A stretch of DNA of 64,000 nucleotides from Planococcus sp. ISL-110 (lineage in GTDB: Bacteria; Bacillota; Bacilli; Bacillales_A; Planococcaceae), in NCBI RefSeq assembly GCF_018613575.1, contig NZ_JAGGPX010000015.1, positions 1-64,000 of the forward strand, read 5' to 3'. The notes under the pieces were generated by a model. That model did not search any database. It saw only the letters and a program-made list of their open reading frames with translations, and was not told the origin of the DNA. A program made the translations under genes and the position numbers. Position 1 is the stretch's first letter. Every line of letters starts with the position of its first letter. Of this stretch, positions 32,951 through 41,757 are shown piece after piece.

Positions 32951-33210
32951 GCTGTTTACTATTTATTTTTCGGAAATAAAAAGGGGAGGAAGAACGCAAT
33001 GTGGCAAATATGACAAGGAGAAGACGACCATGTAACCATGCTGTGACAATAGAGCCTGCCTGGTCTGCTTCAGGTTTCCTTGAACCGGACAGGCATACAG
33101 CCGCTGAATAGGTGCGGAATGGCCTAAAGAATGATAAAGTATAGGGTAGTATAAAGAGTGTTCAGCGGGAAAAATAGGGTATAGGCGGAAAGAAAAAGGG
33201 GAGAAAAATG
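32951..33210. other. walR upstream region
   Basis: No gene is seen. A/T-rich sequence with TATAGGGTAGTATAAAG near 33138-33155 could hold the walR promoter, but no clear -35 was identified. Confidence 0.4.
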
Positions 33211-33918
33211 ATGAGCAAAACAATTTTGGTTGTAGACGATGAAAAGCCGATTGCAGATATTCTGCAGTTTAACTTAAAAAAAGAAGGTTTTAATGTAGTG
33301 TGCGCTTATGACGGAGATGAAGCGATCAAGATTGCTGGAGAAATCCAACCGGATTTGATGTTATTGGATATAATGCTTCCAAATCGCGATGGCATGGAAG
33401 TATGCCGTGAAATCCGCAAGAAGTTCGATTTTCCCATCATCATGTTAACGGCAAAAGACTCGGAGATCGACAAAGTTCTCGGTCTGGAATTGGGTGCGGA
33501 TGATTATGTCACAAAGCCTTTTTCGACCCGTGAATTGATTGCCCGCGTAAAAGCGAATTTACGCCGCCAAAATATTGCGCCTGCTGAAGAAGAAGGACAA
33601 AATTCAAATGATATCCAGGTAGGTTCTTTAACAATCCAGCCGGATGCCTATCTTGTTTTGAAGCGGGATGAAACCATCGAATTGACTCACCGCGAATTTG
33701 AATTGCTTCATTACCTCGGCAAGCATATCGGCCAAGTCATGACCCGTGAACATTTGCTGCAGACGGTATGGGGCTATGATTATTTCGGCGATGTCCGGAC
33801 AGTAGACGTCACCATCCGCCGTCTGCGTGAAAAAATCGAGGACAACCCAAGCCACCCCGCGTGGATTGTGACGCGCCGCGGTGTCGGGTATTATTTGCGA
33901 AATCCTGAACAGGAGTAA
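33211..33918 (+). CDS. walR: Response regulator WalR (YycF)
   Basis: An OmpR-family regulator, essential in most Firmicutes, that controls cell-wall hydrolase genes. The receiver domain carries [12 protein letters not shown], with phospho-acceptor Asp53 in LLDIMLP and Lys in [10 protein letters not shown]. The winged-helix output domain has [12 protein letters not shown] and [25 protein letters not shown]. Two ATG codons lie in tandem at 33208 and 33211; the second aligns with B. subtilis WalR numbering and is better spaced from GGGGAG. It heads walR-walK-yycH-yycI-walJ. Confidence 0.97.
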   Translation: MSKTILVVDDEKPIADILQFNLKKEGFNVVCAYDGDEAIKIAGEIQPDLMLLDIMLPNRDGMEVCREIRKKFDFPIIMLTAKDSEIDKVLGLELGADDYVTKPFSTRELIARVKANLRRQNIAPAEEEGQNSNDIQVGSLTIQPDAYLVLKRDETIELTHREFELLHYLGKHIGQVMTREHLLQTVWGYDYFGDVRTVDVTIRRLREKIEDNPSHPAWIVTRRGVGYYLRNPEQE

Positions 33919-33922
33919 TTGA

Positions 33923-35752
33923 ATGTCAAAAGTTAATTTTTTAAAATCGATACATGTGAAATTTGTTTTAATCTACATTCTGCTTATTCTGCTGGCTATG
34001 CAGATTATCGGGCTTTACTTTGCCCAGCAACTGGAAGAAACACTTAAAGGGAACTTTGAAAGTTCGATCGTAGACCGGATGGAAATCATCGAATTCAGTG
34101 TCCGGGAAGAAATGATCAAAGAGCGCACAGATGACGACTTGACGCTCGAGCAGACACTGCGGACGGTGCTGTACGGTTTTCAGTCGGACGATATCAATGA
34201 GATACGCGTCGTCAATACGCGCTACAGCATTCTGGCATCTTCCGTAATTGAAAACCAATCCTTGGTTGGCCAGCGCTCGACAAATGACCTGATCCGGAGC
34301 ACCATCATTGGAGAAGTCGAACAAGAGCAAACCTTTGTCGATGAGGAAAGCGATGAGCGGATTTGGGTGCGTACCCAGCCGATCGTTGCAGCGGGTGGAG
34401 AGATTCTCGGAACCTTATATGTAGTGGCAGAAATTGAAAATGTCTATGATCAAATGGACGATATCAACTCCATTCTTGCTGTCGGTACCGCCATATCTCT
34501 GGTCATAACCGCGATTTTGGGGATTCTGGTCGCCCAAACGATATCAAGGCCGATTGCCGATATGCGAAAACAGGCGCAGGCTATGGCAAAAGGAAACTTT
34601 TCACGCAAAGTGCGGGTTTACAGCGATGACGAAATCGGCCAGCTTGCCCGAGCCTTTAACCATTTGACGAACAGGCTGCAGGAGTCTCAGCAGTCTACGG
34701 AAAGCGAACGCCGAAAATTGGCTTCAGTCCTTTCCAATATGACGGACGGTGTCCTGTCAACCGATAGACGGGGACGAATCATTTTGATCAATGATCCGGC
34801 ACTGCAGTTGCTGAATGTTTCACGTGAAACGGTGATCAACCGACCGGTGACCAGCATACTGGGGCTGGAAGAACAATACACCTTTGAAGATTTGATTGAT
34901 ATGAAAGAAGCAGTGACGCTTGATTTCAGTTCGTATGAACAAAGCACCTTGCTGCGGACGACGTTTTCGGTCATTCAAAAAGAAACCGGATTTGTCAATG
35001 GGCTGATTGCGGTTCTGCACGACAATACAGAACAGGAGAAAATCGATATTGAACGCCGCGAATTTGTGGCCAATGTATCGCATGAATTGCGGACGCCTTT
35101 GACTACAATGCGCAGTTATTTGGAAGCTTTGGCTGATGGGGCATGGCAGGATCCGAATCTGGCGCCGAATTTCCTGAATGTCACGCAAACGGAAACGGAG
35201 CGGATGATCCGGCTGGTCAATGACTTGTTGAAGTTGTCGAAAATGGACTCGAGTGAAACCGAGCTAAGCAAGGAAATGGTCGAATTCAATGTCTTTTTCA
35301 ATCGCATCATCGATCGTTTTGAAATGTCGAAATCACATAAAGTCCACTTTGAACGGCATTTGCCGAAAGAACAGTATTTTGTGGAAATCGATCCTGATAA
35401 ATTGACACAAGTGATTGATAACATTATTTCCAATGCGTTGAAATATTCCCCAGAAGGTGGAAAAGTCCGCTTTGGAATGACTGTGGAAGAAGGATTTTTA
35501 TTAATCCAAATCAGTGATGAAGGAATGGGGATTCCGAAAGAAAATGTAGATCGCATTTTTGACCGCTTTTACCGGGTTGACCGTGCGCGTTCCCGTGAAA
35601 TGGGCGGAACCGGTTTAGGACTGGCCATTTCAAAAGAAATGATTAACGCTCATGGCGGCGTCATTTGGGCAGAAAGCAAGTACGGAAAAGGAACCAACAT
35701 CTTCTTCACGCTGCCTTTCGATATGGATGATGGAGGAGGTGAGTGGGATTGA
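33923..35752 (+). CDS. walK: Sensor histidine kinase WalK (YycG)
   Basis: A 609-residue membrane kinase partner of WalR. It has a first transmembrane helix (about 12-30), an extracytoplasmic PAS-like domain (to about 180), a second helix (about 183-203), and HAMP. A cytoplasmic PAS domain follows (about 265-370), then HisKA with phospho-His387 in VSHELRTPL, and HATPase_c with NALKYSPEGG and GTGLGLAISKE. A parS-like sequence lies inside the PAS-coding part (34816-34831). Its stop overlaps the likely TTG start of yycH. Confidence 0.97.
   Translation: MSKVNFLKSIHVKFVLIYILLILLAMQIIGLYFAQQLEETLKGNFESSIVDRMEIIEFSVREEMIKERTDDDLTLEQTLRTVLYGFQSDDINEIRVVNTRYSILASSVIENQSLVGQRSTNDLIRSTIIGEVEQEQTFVDEESDERIWVRTQPIVAAGGEILGTLYVVAEIENVYDQMDDINSILAVGTAISLVITAILGILVAQTISRPIADMRKQAQAMAKGNFSRKVRVYSDDEIGQLARAFNHLTNRLQESQQSTESERRKLASVLSNMTDGVLSTDRRGRIILINDPALQLLNVSRETVINRPVTSILGLEEQYTFEDLIDMKEAVTLDFSSYEQSTLLRTTFSVIQKETGFVNGLIAVLHDNTEQEKIDIERREFVANVSHELRTPLTTMRSYLEALADGAWQDPNLAPNFLNVTQTETERMIRLVNDLLKLSKMDSSETELSKEMVEFNVFFNRIIDRFEMSKSHKVHFERHLPKEQYFVEIDPDKLTQVIDNIISNALKYSPEGGKVRFGMTVEEGFLLIQISDEGMGIPKENVDRIFDRFYRVDRARSREMGGTGLGLAISKEMINAHGGVIWAESKYGKGTNIFFTLPFDMDDGGGEWD
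34816..34831. promoter_or_regulatory. parS-like site within walK
   Basis: TGTTTCACGTGAAACG differs from the perfect parS palindrome only at the last base. Its position about 25 kb right of oriC is in the range where extra parS sites occur. Confidence 0.85.
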
Positions 35753-37077
35753 AATATGTAGAGCAAATTAAATCGGTGGCATTATTTTTACTGATTCTGC
35801 TCAGCCTGGCATTGACTTTCACTATCTGGACCTTCACTCCTAGCCACGAAACCATTGAGCCGTCTGCTACCATCGATGAGCCGATAGCAGACACCAAGAA
35901 TACGGAAGAAATTGTTCGACCGGTACAATTGCTGTTTCATAATGAAGACGCAATCACTGGAACTACTGATCAAAGCAATGTCCAATTGCTGCTTGATGCA
36001 TTGGAGCAATGGCAGATTCAAGATGTAAGGCTGGTGCAAGAAGAAACGACTCCTGATACGATGGAATCTTATATGCACAGCTCGAACCGGGCGGTTGTCT
36101 ATTATCCGGGACCCGTTCCTTTCCCGGTATTCGATACAATAACGAACATCATCGATACAACGATTCCTGAATCGTCTTTTGACCGAATCATCATCGAATG
36201 GGATGCACCTGCCAACGACCGACCGGCCCTGTACTTCATTAATACGGTATCCGGCAGAATTTATAAAGCCTCTATTCCAGCCGAAAACTTGAGACAATTC
36301 CAGACGGATATCTTAGCAGAGGCTGCTGAATACGAAACCTATATCACCAATGATACGATTGGCACCTTGCCGGTTTACGTGCAGAAAGGCCAAGTCGAGA
36401 AAGCAAGCTTCGATTATTTACTGGAAGAAACCTCAACCGCAAAATTTGCTGAAGCTTTATTGGATGGTCCGGCACTGACGCTATCAGCAGATTTAACAAC
36501 ACAGGAATATACAGATGATTCCGGTGCATTGATGAGAGAAAATCCCAACACGAAAAGCATCAGCTATATTCAGCCAAGAGCTGAAACGTCAGATCCAGCG
36601 ATTCCATCAGATCTATTATTCGATTCCCTCAGCTACGTCAATGGGCATGGCGGCTGGACAGATCGATACATTTACGCTGGCATGAACTCGGTGAGCCAAC
36701 AGATCAAGTATCAGTTGTATGTAGCCGATTTGCCGGTCTTCAGCTCAACAACTGCGACGTCTCTCGATCTTACTTGGGGAATAGATGGAGGGGAAGAACA
36801 GGCTTACAGCTATAACCGGCCGATCTATCAACTGGATTCGGAAGTGGACAGCAGTATGGCGGTGCTTGCCTCCGGCGAGGAAGTTTTAGCATCCATCACA
36901 CAAATCAATGACCAGGATTTATCCGCTATCACGGATATTACTCCTGCGTATAAACTGACGCGCAGCGAAGAGGGATTTTTGATCACATTTGAGCCGGCCT
37001 GGTATTTTAAAGCGGATGGTACGTGGACTGAACTGACGAGTGAATTGACAGGAGGGCGTGAACTTGGATTGGAATAA
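35749..37077 (+). CDS. yycH: WalK regulator YycH (WalH)
   Basis: A single-pass membrane protein whose extracytoplasmic part, with YycI, modulates WalK. An N-terminal hydrophobic helix (VALFLLILLSLALTFTIW, about residues 9-26) is followed by about 415 exported residues of the YycH family. The TTG at 35749 overlaps the walK stop as TTGA and has GGAGGTGA at 6-nt spacing; a GTG two codons upstream is too close to that site. The C terminus has the family-like ITPAYKLTRSEEGFLITFEPAWYF segment, here cited only by its ends. YycI follows with an overlap. Confidence 0.92.
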   Translation: MKYVEQIKSVALFLLILLSLALTFTIWTFTPSHETIEPSATIDEPIADTKNTEEIVRPVQLLFHNEDAITGTTDQSNVQLLLDALEQWQIQDVRLVQEETTPDTMESYMHSSNRAVVYYPGPVPFPVFDTITNIIDTTIPESSFDRIIIEWDAPANDRPALYFINTVSGRIYKASIPAENLRQFQTDILAEAAEYETYITNDTIGTLPVYVQKGQVEKASFDYLLEETSTAKFAEALLDGPALTLSADLTTQEYTDDSGALMRENPNTKSISYIQPRAETSDPAIPSDLLFDSLSYVNGHGGWTDRYIYAGMNSVSQQIKYQLYVADLPVFSSTTATSLDLTWGIDGGEEQAYSYNRPIYQLDSEVDSSMAVLASGEEVLASITQINDQDLSAITDITPAYKLTRSEEGFLITFEPAWYFKADGTWTELTSELTGGRELGLE

Positions 37078-37873
37078 AACCAAGAGCATCTTTATTATTG
37101 TCTTTTCTATTTTGAACGTCTTTTTATACTCCTTGTATTTGGACCGTTATACGGAATCTGAAAATTTAGAAGAACTTTCGGAATCGTCGGTAGATGAAAA
37201 ATTGAAGGCTGATGAGATCACCTATTCGAATCTCCCGGAAGATGTCAAAGGCATGCCTTATATTCGTGGTGAAACGAAAATATTCACAGCGAAAGAGGCG
37301 CCACAGGAAAATGTGCAAGTCAATATCCAAGACGGCAAGCAGCTGCAGGTTGCTTATGAAGAACCTGTTTCTCTGACAGGAGAAGCAGAAAGTGCAGATG
37401 CGTTAGATGCTTTTGTCGAAGAGATTGTCCACGAAGGCAGTTCCTACGAATTATGGGAAATTGATAAAGAACAAAACAAAGCCGTGTATTTCCAGAACTT
37501 TGATGGCGAAACACTTTACTTCAGCAAGGATGGAAAAGTGACGGTGTACTGGAACAATGATGGGGATATTGTCCGCTACAAACAAACGATGTTCACTGAC
37601 ATTATCGAAAATCAGGAGCCAAAGGAATTGGTGTCTGCCATCACGGCAATTCACACGCTTTACCAGAAAAACTTGCTGGAACGAGACTTGACCATCAATA
37701 AAACAGAATTGGGCTATTCCGTACATGTACAAGTATCGGAAGACCGGCAGATGTTTGTTCCGACTTGGCATATTCAAGCGGAACTTTCAGATGGCAGCCG
37801 CGAGGATTATTTCGTCAATGCTGTAAAAGATGGCGTCATCGAGTTGAACAAACAAGAAGAGGAAACAGAGTAA
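37064..37873 (+). CDS. yycI: WalK regulator YycI (WalI)
   Basis: A single-pass membrane protein starting MDWNKTKSIFIIVFSILNVF, typical of YycI, with one helix followed by an exported YycH/I fold. It acts with YycH on WalK. The TTG at 37064 has GGAGGG 7 nt upstream and aligns with known YycI starts; the GTG at 37058 sits on the ribosome site. It overlaps the end of yycH by 14 bp and lies 12 bp before walJ. Confidence 0.92.
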   Translation: MDWNKTKSIFIIVFSILNVFLYSLYLDRYTESENLEELSESSVDEKLKADEITYSNLPEDVKGMPYIRGETKIFTAKEAPQENVQVNIQDGKQLQVAYEEPVSLTGEAESADALDAFVEEIVHEGSSYELWEIDKEQNKAVYFQNFDGETLYFSKDGKVTVYWNNDGDIVRYKQTMFTDIIENQEPKELVSAITAIHTLYQKNLLERDLTINKTELGYSVHVQVSEDRQMFVPTWHIQAELSDGSREDYFVNAVKDGVIELNKQEEETE

Positions 37874-37885
37874 GGAGATTTTGCT

Positions 37886-38674
37886 ATGCAATTCAGTGTA
37901 TTAGCCAGTGGATCGAGCGGCAATGCCACTTATATCGAAAACGGGGAGCATTCCTTCCTGGTGGATGCGGGACTCAGTGGCCGCAAGATGGAAGAATTGT
38001 TTGCAGCCATCGGCAAAAAAATGAGTGATTTGGACGGAATTCTGGTCACTCATGAACACAGCGATCACGTCAAGGGGCTTGGCATCGTGGCGCGTAAACA
38101 TAAAGTGCCGATTTATGCCAATGCCAAAACCTGGACCGCAATGGATGGTTTGATCGGGGCGGTTCCACTGGAACAGCGATTCCATTTTGATATGGACACA
38201 GTCCAGACATTCGGTTCGCTCGACATTGAATCGTTTGCCGTCTCGCATGATGCTGCAGATCCAATGTTTTATGTGTTTCATGCCAACGGACGAAAGCTGT
38301 CGTTAATCACAGATACCGGCTATGTCAGCGACCGGATGAAAGGCGTTATCCAGGCATCGGATTCCTATGTGTTTGAAAGCAACCACGATGTGGGAATGCT
38401 GCAGATGGGCCGTTATCCATGGTCGGTCAAACGCCGGGTTCTCAGCGATGTGGGCCACGTGTCAAATGAAGATGCAGCGGTAGCCATGAGCGAAGTACTT
38501 GCTGAAAAACCGACGCGCATTTACTTGTCGCATTTGAGCAAAGACAATAATATGAAGGATCTTGCGCGCATGAGCGTTGAGCAGACCCTTCAGACAAAAG
38601 GCATCATCGTTGGAGAATATGTCGATCTTTTCGACACACATGCCAATGTGCCGACCAAATTAATCGTCGTGTAA
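37886..38674 (+). CDS. walJ: Metallo-beta-lactamase-fold hydrolase WalJ (YycJ)
   Basis: A 262-residue cytoplasmic MBL-fold protein with the metal-binding motif THEHSDH (residues 55-61), further His/Asp at [10 protein letters not shown] and DTGYVSD, and SNHDVGML. The B. subtilis homologue is a 5'-3' DNA exonuclease linked to DNA repair. It is the usual fifth gene of the walRK operon. A strong terminator follows, so htrA is transcribed separately here. Confidence 0.94.
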   Translation: MQFSVLASGSSGNATYIENGEHSFLVDAGLSGRKMEELFAAIGKKMSDLDGILVTHEHSDHVKGLGIVARKHKVPIYANAKTWTAMDGLIGAVPLEQRFHFDMDTVQTFGSLDIESFAVSHDAADPMFYVFHANGRKLSLITDTGYVSDRMKGVIQASDSYVFESNHDVGMLQMGRYPWSVKRRVLSDVGHVSNEDAAVAMSEVLAEKPTRIYLSHLSKDNNMKDLARMSVEQTLQTKGIIVGEYVDLFDTHANVPTKLIVV

Positions 38675-38676
38675 CC

Positions 38677-38713
38677 AACAGCCGGAAGCGGATCAGCTTC
38701 CGGCTGTTTTTGT
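38677..38713 (+). terminator. Terminator after the walRK operon
   Basis: The perfect 13-bp arms AACAGCCGGAAGC (38677-38689) and GCTTCCGGCTGTT (38696-38708) are followed by TTTTG. Confidence 0.95.
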
Positions 38714-38754
38714 ATAGAGCGAGAGTGAATCAGCTTCTGGCAGGCGTCAACCGA

Positions 38755-38876
38755 GTTGCTTTCCGTTCCGGCGCTCGCTTTCCGCGGGCTCGCACCCAAT
38801 CCTGGCGTGTTGCTCCCTGCGGGGTCTCGGTCGTCTCGCTATCCCGCAGGAGTCGAGCACCTGCACTCCCAGCAAC
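38755..38876. repeat. Dispersed GC-rich intergenic repeat, copy B
   Basis: It has terminal inverted repeats GTTGCT (38755-38760) and AGCAAC (38871-38876), an internal CGCTCGCTTTCCGCGGGCTCG block, and CCCGCAGGAGTCGAGC near the right end. It is related to copies A and C. Confidence 0.82.
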
Positions 38877-39062
38877 CTAAGTGGGTTAGAACAGGATGAA
38901 TTTTAAAGCCAACTTATTTATGTACGAATATTTTTTAGAAAAGGAAGCTTAAATTTCTAATTTTAAAATCTATAAAAAATCTTCCAACTCTTCCAGCTTG
39001 CTTTGTCTGTTTCGAATTTCTACACTAAGGTTAACCAAAAAGAATGAGGAAGGATGAACGCA

Positions 39063-40265
39063 ATGGGCTATTACAATCAAACACCGAACGGCCGGCAGAA
39101 ATCGAGCCGTTTGGGCACATTTGCTGCAGGTGTGGCCGGAGTAGCGGCCGGTGCTTTATTGGTATGGTTATTGTTTTATTCGATGCCGGGGCTGATCCCG
39201 GACAATGGCAATGATACGCAAATCGTCCAGCAGGAAACGGAAGGACGCTCCGACTCGGTTTCGGTCGATATCACTACGGATGTGACAGATGCGGTCGATA
39301 TTGCGGCGGATGCAGTTGTGGGGGTCACCAATCTGCAGGCAGCCGGAGATTTCTGGTCTCAGTCACCCCAGCAGGAGCAGGCGGTCGGGACGGGTTCGGG
39401 CGTCATTTACAAAAATGAAAACGGCACTGCGCATGTGGTCACCAATCATCATGTTATTGACGGCGCCAGCGGCATTGAAGTGACCCTGTCGGATGGCACT
39501 AAAGTCGACGCGACGGTGGTCGGCAGCGACATTTGGACTGATCTGGCCGTTCTCGAAATGGATGGAGCCGATGTACAAGCTGTGGCCCAATTTGGCGATT
39601 CGGATGCCTTGAAACAAGGCGAGACGGTCATCGCCATCGGCAACCCATTGGGCCTTGATTTTTCTGGCTCGGTGACAACAGGCGTGGTTTCCGGAAAAGA
39701 TCGCGCGGTTCCGGTTGATTTGGACGGGGATGGCCAGGAAGATTGGCAGGCCGAAGTGCTGCAGACAGATGCTGCCATCAATCCAGGCAACAGCGGTGGT
39801 GCATTGGTCAATCTGGCGGGACAGCTGATCGGTATCAACTCGATGAAAATTGCAACATCAGCAGTTGAAGGCATTGGCTTTTCGATCCCGATCAATTCCG
39901 CAATGCCGGTCATCAGTTCACTTGAAGAAAACGGGGAAATGATCCGGCCATCGATGGGCATTACGCTGCTTGACTTGATCCAAGTCCCGCGTGTAGATCG
40001 CCAGGAGACCTTAAACTTGCCTGAAGACGTCACAGAGGGCGTAGTCATCAATTCAGTAGTGGAAGGATCAGCAGCAGAAGAGGCCGGTATGGAGCAGTTT
40101 GACGTCATTGTAGAGATGGACGGTGTCGAAATTACGGACATCATCGAATTGCGCCAGCATTTGTACAATGAAAAAACGATCGGCGACACAATGACTGTCA
40201 GCGCCTATCGCAATGGAGAACTGATGGAGTTTGAATTGGAGCTTGTTGATAATTCAGCGTTATAG
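39063..40265 (+). CDS. htrA: Trypsin-like serine protease, HtrA family
   Basis: A membrane-anchored quality-control protease with a short cytoplasmic N terminus, one transmembrane helix (about 22-43), an acidic linker, and a trypsin-like domain. The catalytic His130 lies in TNHHVID, the Asp in DLAVLEMD, and Ser244 in NPGNSGGALV. One C-terminal PDZ domain follows (about 295-390). The ATG at 39063 follows AGGAAGG; the ATG at 39054 abuts that site. The position after walJ matches B. subtilis htrC (yycK). A hairpin terminator follows. Confidence 0.95.
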   Translation: MGYYNQTPNGRQKSSRLGTFAAGVAGVAAGALLVWLLFYSMPGLIPDNGNDTQIVQQETEGRSDSVSVDITTDVTDAVDIAADAVVGVTNLQAAGDFWSQSPQQEQAVGTGSGVIYKNENGTAHVVTNHHVIDGASGIEVTLSDGTKVDATVVGSDIWTDLAVLEMDGADVQAVAQFGDSDALKQGETVIAIGNPLGLDFSGSVTTGVVSGKDRAVPVDLDGDGQEDWQAEVLQTDAAINPGNSGGALVNLAGQLIGINSMKIATSAVEGIGFSIPINSAMPVISSLEENGEMIRPSMGITLLDLIQVPRVDRQETLNLPEDVTEGVVINSVVEGSAAEEAGMEQFDVIVEMDGVEITDIIELRQHLYNEKTIGDTMTVSAYRNGELMEFELELVDNSAL

Positions 40266-40281
40266 AGGAGCAGCTAGCCAG

Positions 40282-40317
40282 CCTGTGTAGAATTTCGATT
40301 CTATGCGGGTTTTTTAT
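40282..40317 (+). terminator. Terminator after htrA
   Basis: The arms CCTGTGTAGAAT (40282-40293) and ATTCTATGCGGG (40298-40309), with three G-U pairs and a TTCG tetraloop, are followed by six T. Confidence 0.85.
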
Positions 40318-40353
40318 TTCGCATTAATAATTTGTCTGCTATTTGACATTCCG

Positions 40354-40460
40354 CAAATCAGCTCCGCTTTCCTGCGGGCGAGCGCCAAGCCTCCTCGGTC
40401 GCTATGCTCCCTGTGGGGTCTTGGCTGTCTCGCTATTCCGCGGGAGTCTTCGCTGATTTG
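40354..40460. repeat. Dispersed GC-rich intergenic repeat, copy C
   Basis: It is bounded by the perfect 9-bp inverted repeat CAAATCAGC (40354-40362) and GCTGATTTG (40452-40460). It shares CTTTCCTGCGGGCG, CTCCCTGTGGGGTCTTGGCTGTCTCG-type and CCGCGGGAGTC blocks with copy B, but its outer stem sequence is different. Confidence 0.82.
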
Positions 40461-40649
40461 CTGCATATCTTATGTAGAAATTTGAAGAGAAGAAGTCTAT
40501 TTATAATTTCCCCCTATTTGCCAGTGCTCCATAAACAAAAATGAATATTTCTCATTTAAAAATTTTGAGTTCTGCTAATATACTATTCAAATCTGTAAAT
40601 CTGAGAAACCACTTCCAACATACAATGTTCGGGAAAAAGAAAGACGATG

Positions 40650-41031
40650 TGTGGATAACTTTTTTGTTGTAAATTTATTATTAACAATCCACAGGCGCAC
40701 AAAAGCTTCGCTATCCGTAGCTCTTTTCTTCTGTTAAAATGGGTTGTGGATAAAATAGAGTGAAATGTGTATAACTATGTGGAATATTCGGAAATCGAAA
40801 GAGGTGGAAAAAATGGAGATTAAATGCTGTAAAACCCACGTGGAGCATGCATTGGATATGTTTGTAGCGGAAATAAAAAGCTACCCTATACTTACAGAAT
40901 TATCAGAAATAGAAAAGTTATCCACAAGATGCGATTACTGTGAAGAGGCTGCAACGTATCTTGTGGCAAACGCTTGATCGGGCACAAGATGTAGAAATAG
41001 TTGTGGATATGTGTATAACATTTGTGGGTAA
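40650..41031. other. DnaA-box cluster around the CxxH/CxxC gene and rlmH start
   Basis: Perfect boxes lie at 40650-40658, 40745-40753 and 40918-40926, the last inside the small gene. One-mismatch boxes are at 40766-40774, 41002-41010, 41010-41018 and 41023-41031. The density rivals oriC itself, but no DnaA-trio was seen. It is probably a DnaA-titrating or regulatory cluster. Confidence 0.75.
40813..40977 (+). CDS. CxxH/CxxC family microprotein
   Basis: A 54-residue protein with CCKTHVEHALDMF at the N terminus and CDYCEEAATYLV at the C terminus, giving the paired Cys/His metal-binding motif of the small CxxH/CxxC family found near rlmH in Bacillales (B. subtilis yyzF region). Its function is unknown; a zinc site is likely. 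The ATG at 40813 follows GAGGTGG at 5-nt spacing; the frame is open upstream but without a better start. A perfect DnaA box is embedded in its coding sequence. Confidence 0.85.
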   Translation: MEIKCCKTHVEHALDMFVAEIKSYPILTELSEIEKLSTRCDYCEEAATYLVANA

Positions 41032-41066
41032 CTTGTTTGTAAATTTATTGTGAAGGGGGATAACAT

Positions 41067-41546
41067 GTGAATATCTCAATTATCAGTGTCGGGAAGTTAA
41101 AAGAAAAATATTTAAAATCGGGTATTGAAGAATACACAAAACGGCTCGGAAGCTATACAAAAATCAATGAGATCGAAGTGGCAGATGAAAAAGCGCCAGA
41201 GCAATTGAGCGAGGCTGACATGGAAATCGTCAAAAAGAGGGAAGCAGAGCGGATTTTGGCGAAAATTTCACCAGACGCATATGTTATTGCATTGGCAATC
41301 GACGGCAAAATGAAAACCTCCGAACAGCTGGCAAAAGACATCCAATCGCTGATGACCTATGGCCGCAGCAAAATCGTCTTTGTGATCGGCGGATCCTTGG
41401 GGCTGCATGATGAAGTGTTGAAACGTGCGGATGAGAAACTGTCGTTTTCTAAGATGACGTTTCCGCATCAATTGATGAGGTTGATTTTGGTGGAGCAGGT
41501 GTATCGGGCTTTCCGGATTATGAAGGGTGAACCGTACCATAAATAA
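41067..41546 (+). CDS. rlmH: 23S rRNA (pseudouridine(1915)-N(3))-methyltransferase RlmH
   Basis: A SPOUT-class methyltransferase of 159 residues acting on helix 69 of 23S rRNA in the 70S ribosome. The sequence starts [16 protein letters not shown] and has the SAM-knot [17 protein letters not shown] and the C-terminal [16 protein letters not shown]. The start is GTG behind AAGGGGG. Its 3' end is the integration site used by SCC elements in staphylococci, and here a similar sequence recurs about 1.45 kb downstream. Confidence 0.97.
   Translation: MNISIISVGKLKEKYLKSGIEEYTKRLGSYTKINEIEVADEKAPEQLSEADMEIVKKREAERILAKISPDAYVIALAIDGKMKTSEQLAKDIQSLMTYGRSKIVFVIGGSLGLHDEVLKRADEKLSFSKMTFPHQLMRLILVEQVYRAFRIMKGEPYHK
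41526..41543 (+). repeat. rlmH 3'-end sequence, putative att-like copy 1
   Basis: The final codons GGT GAA CCG TAC CAT AAA of rlmH match 42991-43008 at 15 of 18 positions. The shared TACCATAA resembles the TATCATAA core of staphylococcal SCC attachment sites. Confidence 0.45.
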
Positions 41547-41558
41547 AGGTAAACTATT

Positions 41559-41588
41559 AAGGGACTCTAGCAGGTCCCTTTTATATTT
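41559..41588 (+). terminator. Terminator after rlmH
   Basis: The stem AAGGGAC/GTCCCTT (41559-41565 and 41574-41580) is followed by TTATATTTAT. Confidence 0.75.
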
Positions 41589-41708
41589 ATTAGCTGAAAT
41601 AGAGCTTATTGACTAAATAGTTAGCTGCTGTCCGAGGTCGGGATATATCTTTCCAGTAATTCAGAGCAGTATTCCATGAGCCGAGGCCAATCGGAGCAGC
41701 ATGAACAA

Positions 41709-41748
41709 GGGGACAGGGACTTTGTCTTAAAACAAAGTCCCTGTCCCC
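41709..41748. repeat. REP-like perfect inverted repeat
   Basis: The 17-bp perfect arms GGGGACAGGGACTTTGT and ACAAAGTCCCTGTCCCC surround a 6-bp loop. The GGGGACAGGGAC theme is typical of REP/RAYT-type palindromes in many bacteria. It lies directly downstream of the dehydrogenase gene and could also terminate it. Confidence 0.75.
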
Positions 41749-41757
41749 TAAATCCGC

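Noticed and set aside
41600-41708. Minus-strand fragment ending ...CSELLERYIPTSDSS after the SDR gene, like a regulator C terminus
   Set aside because: Only about 18-30 codons and no identifiable family; too short to call a remnant.
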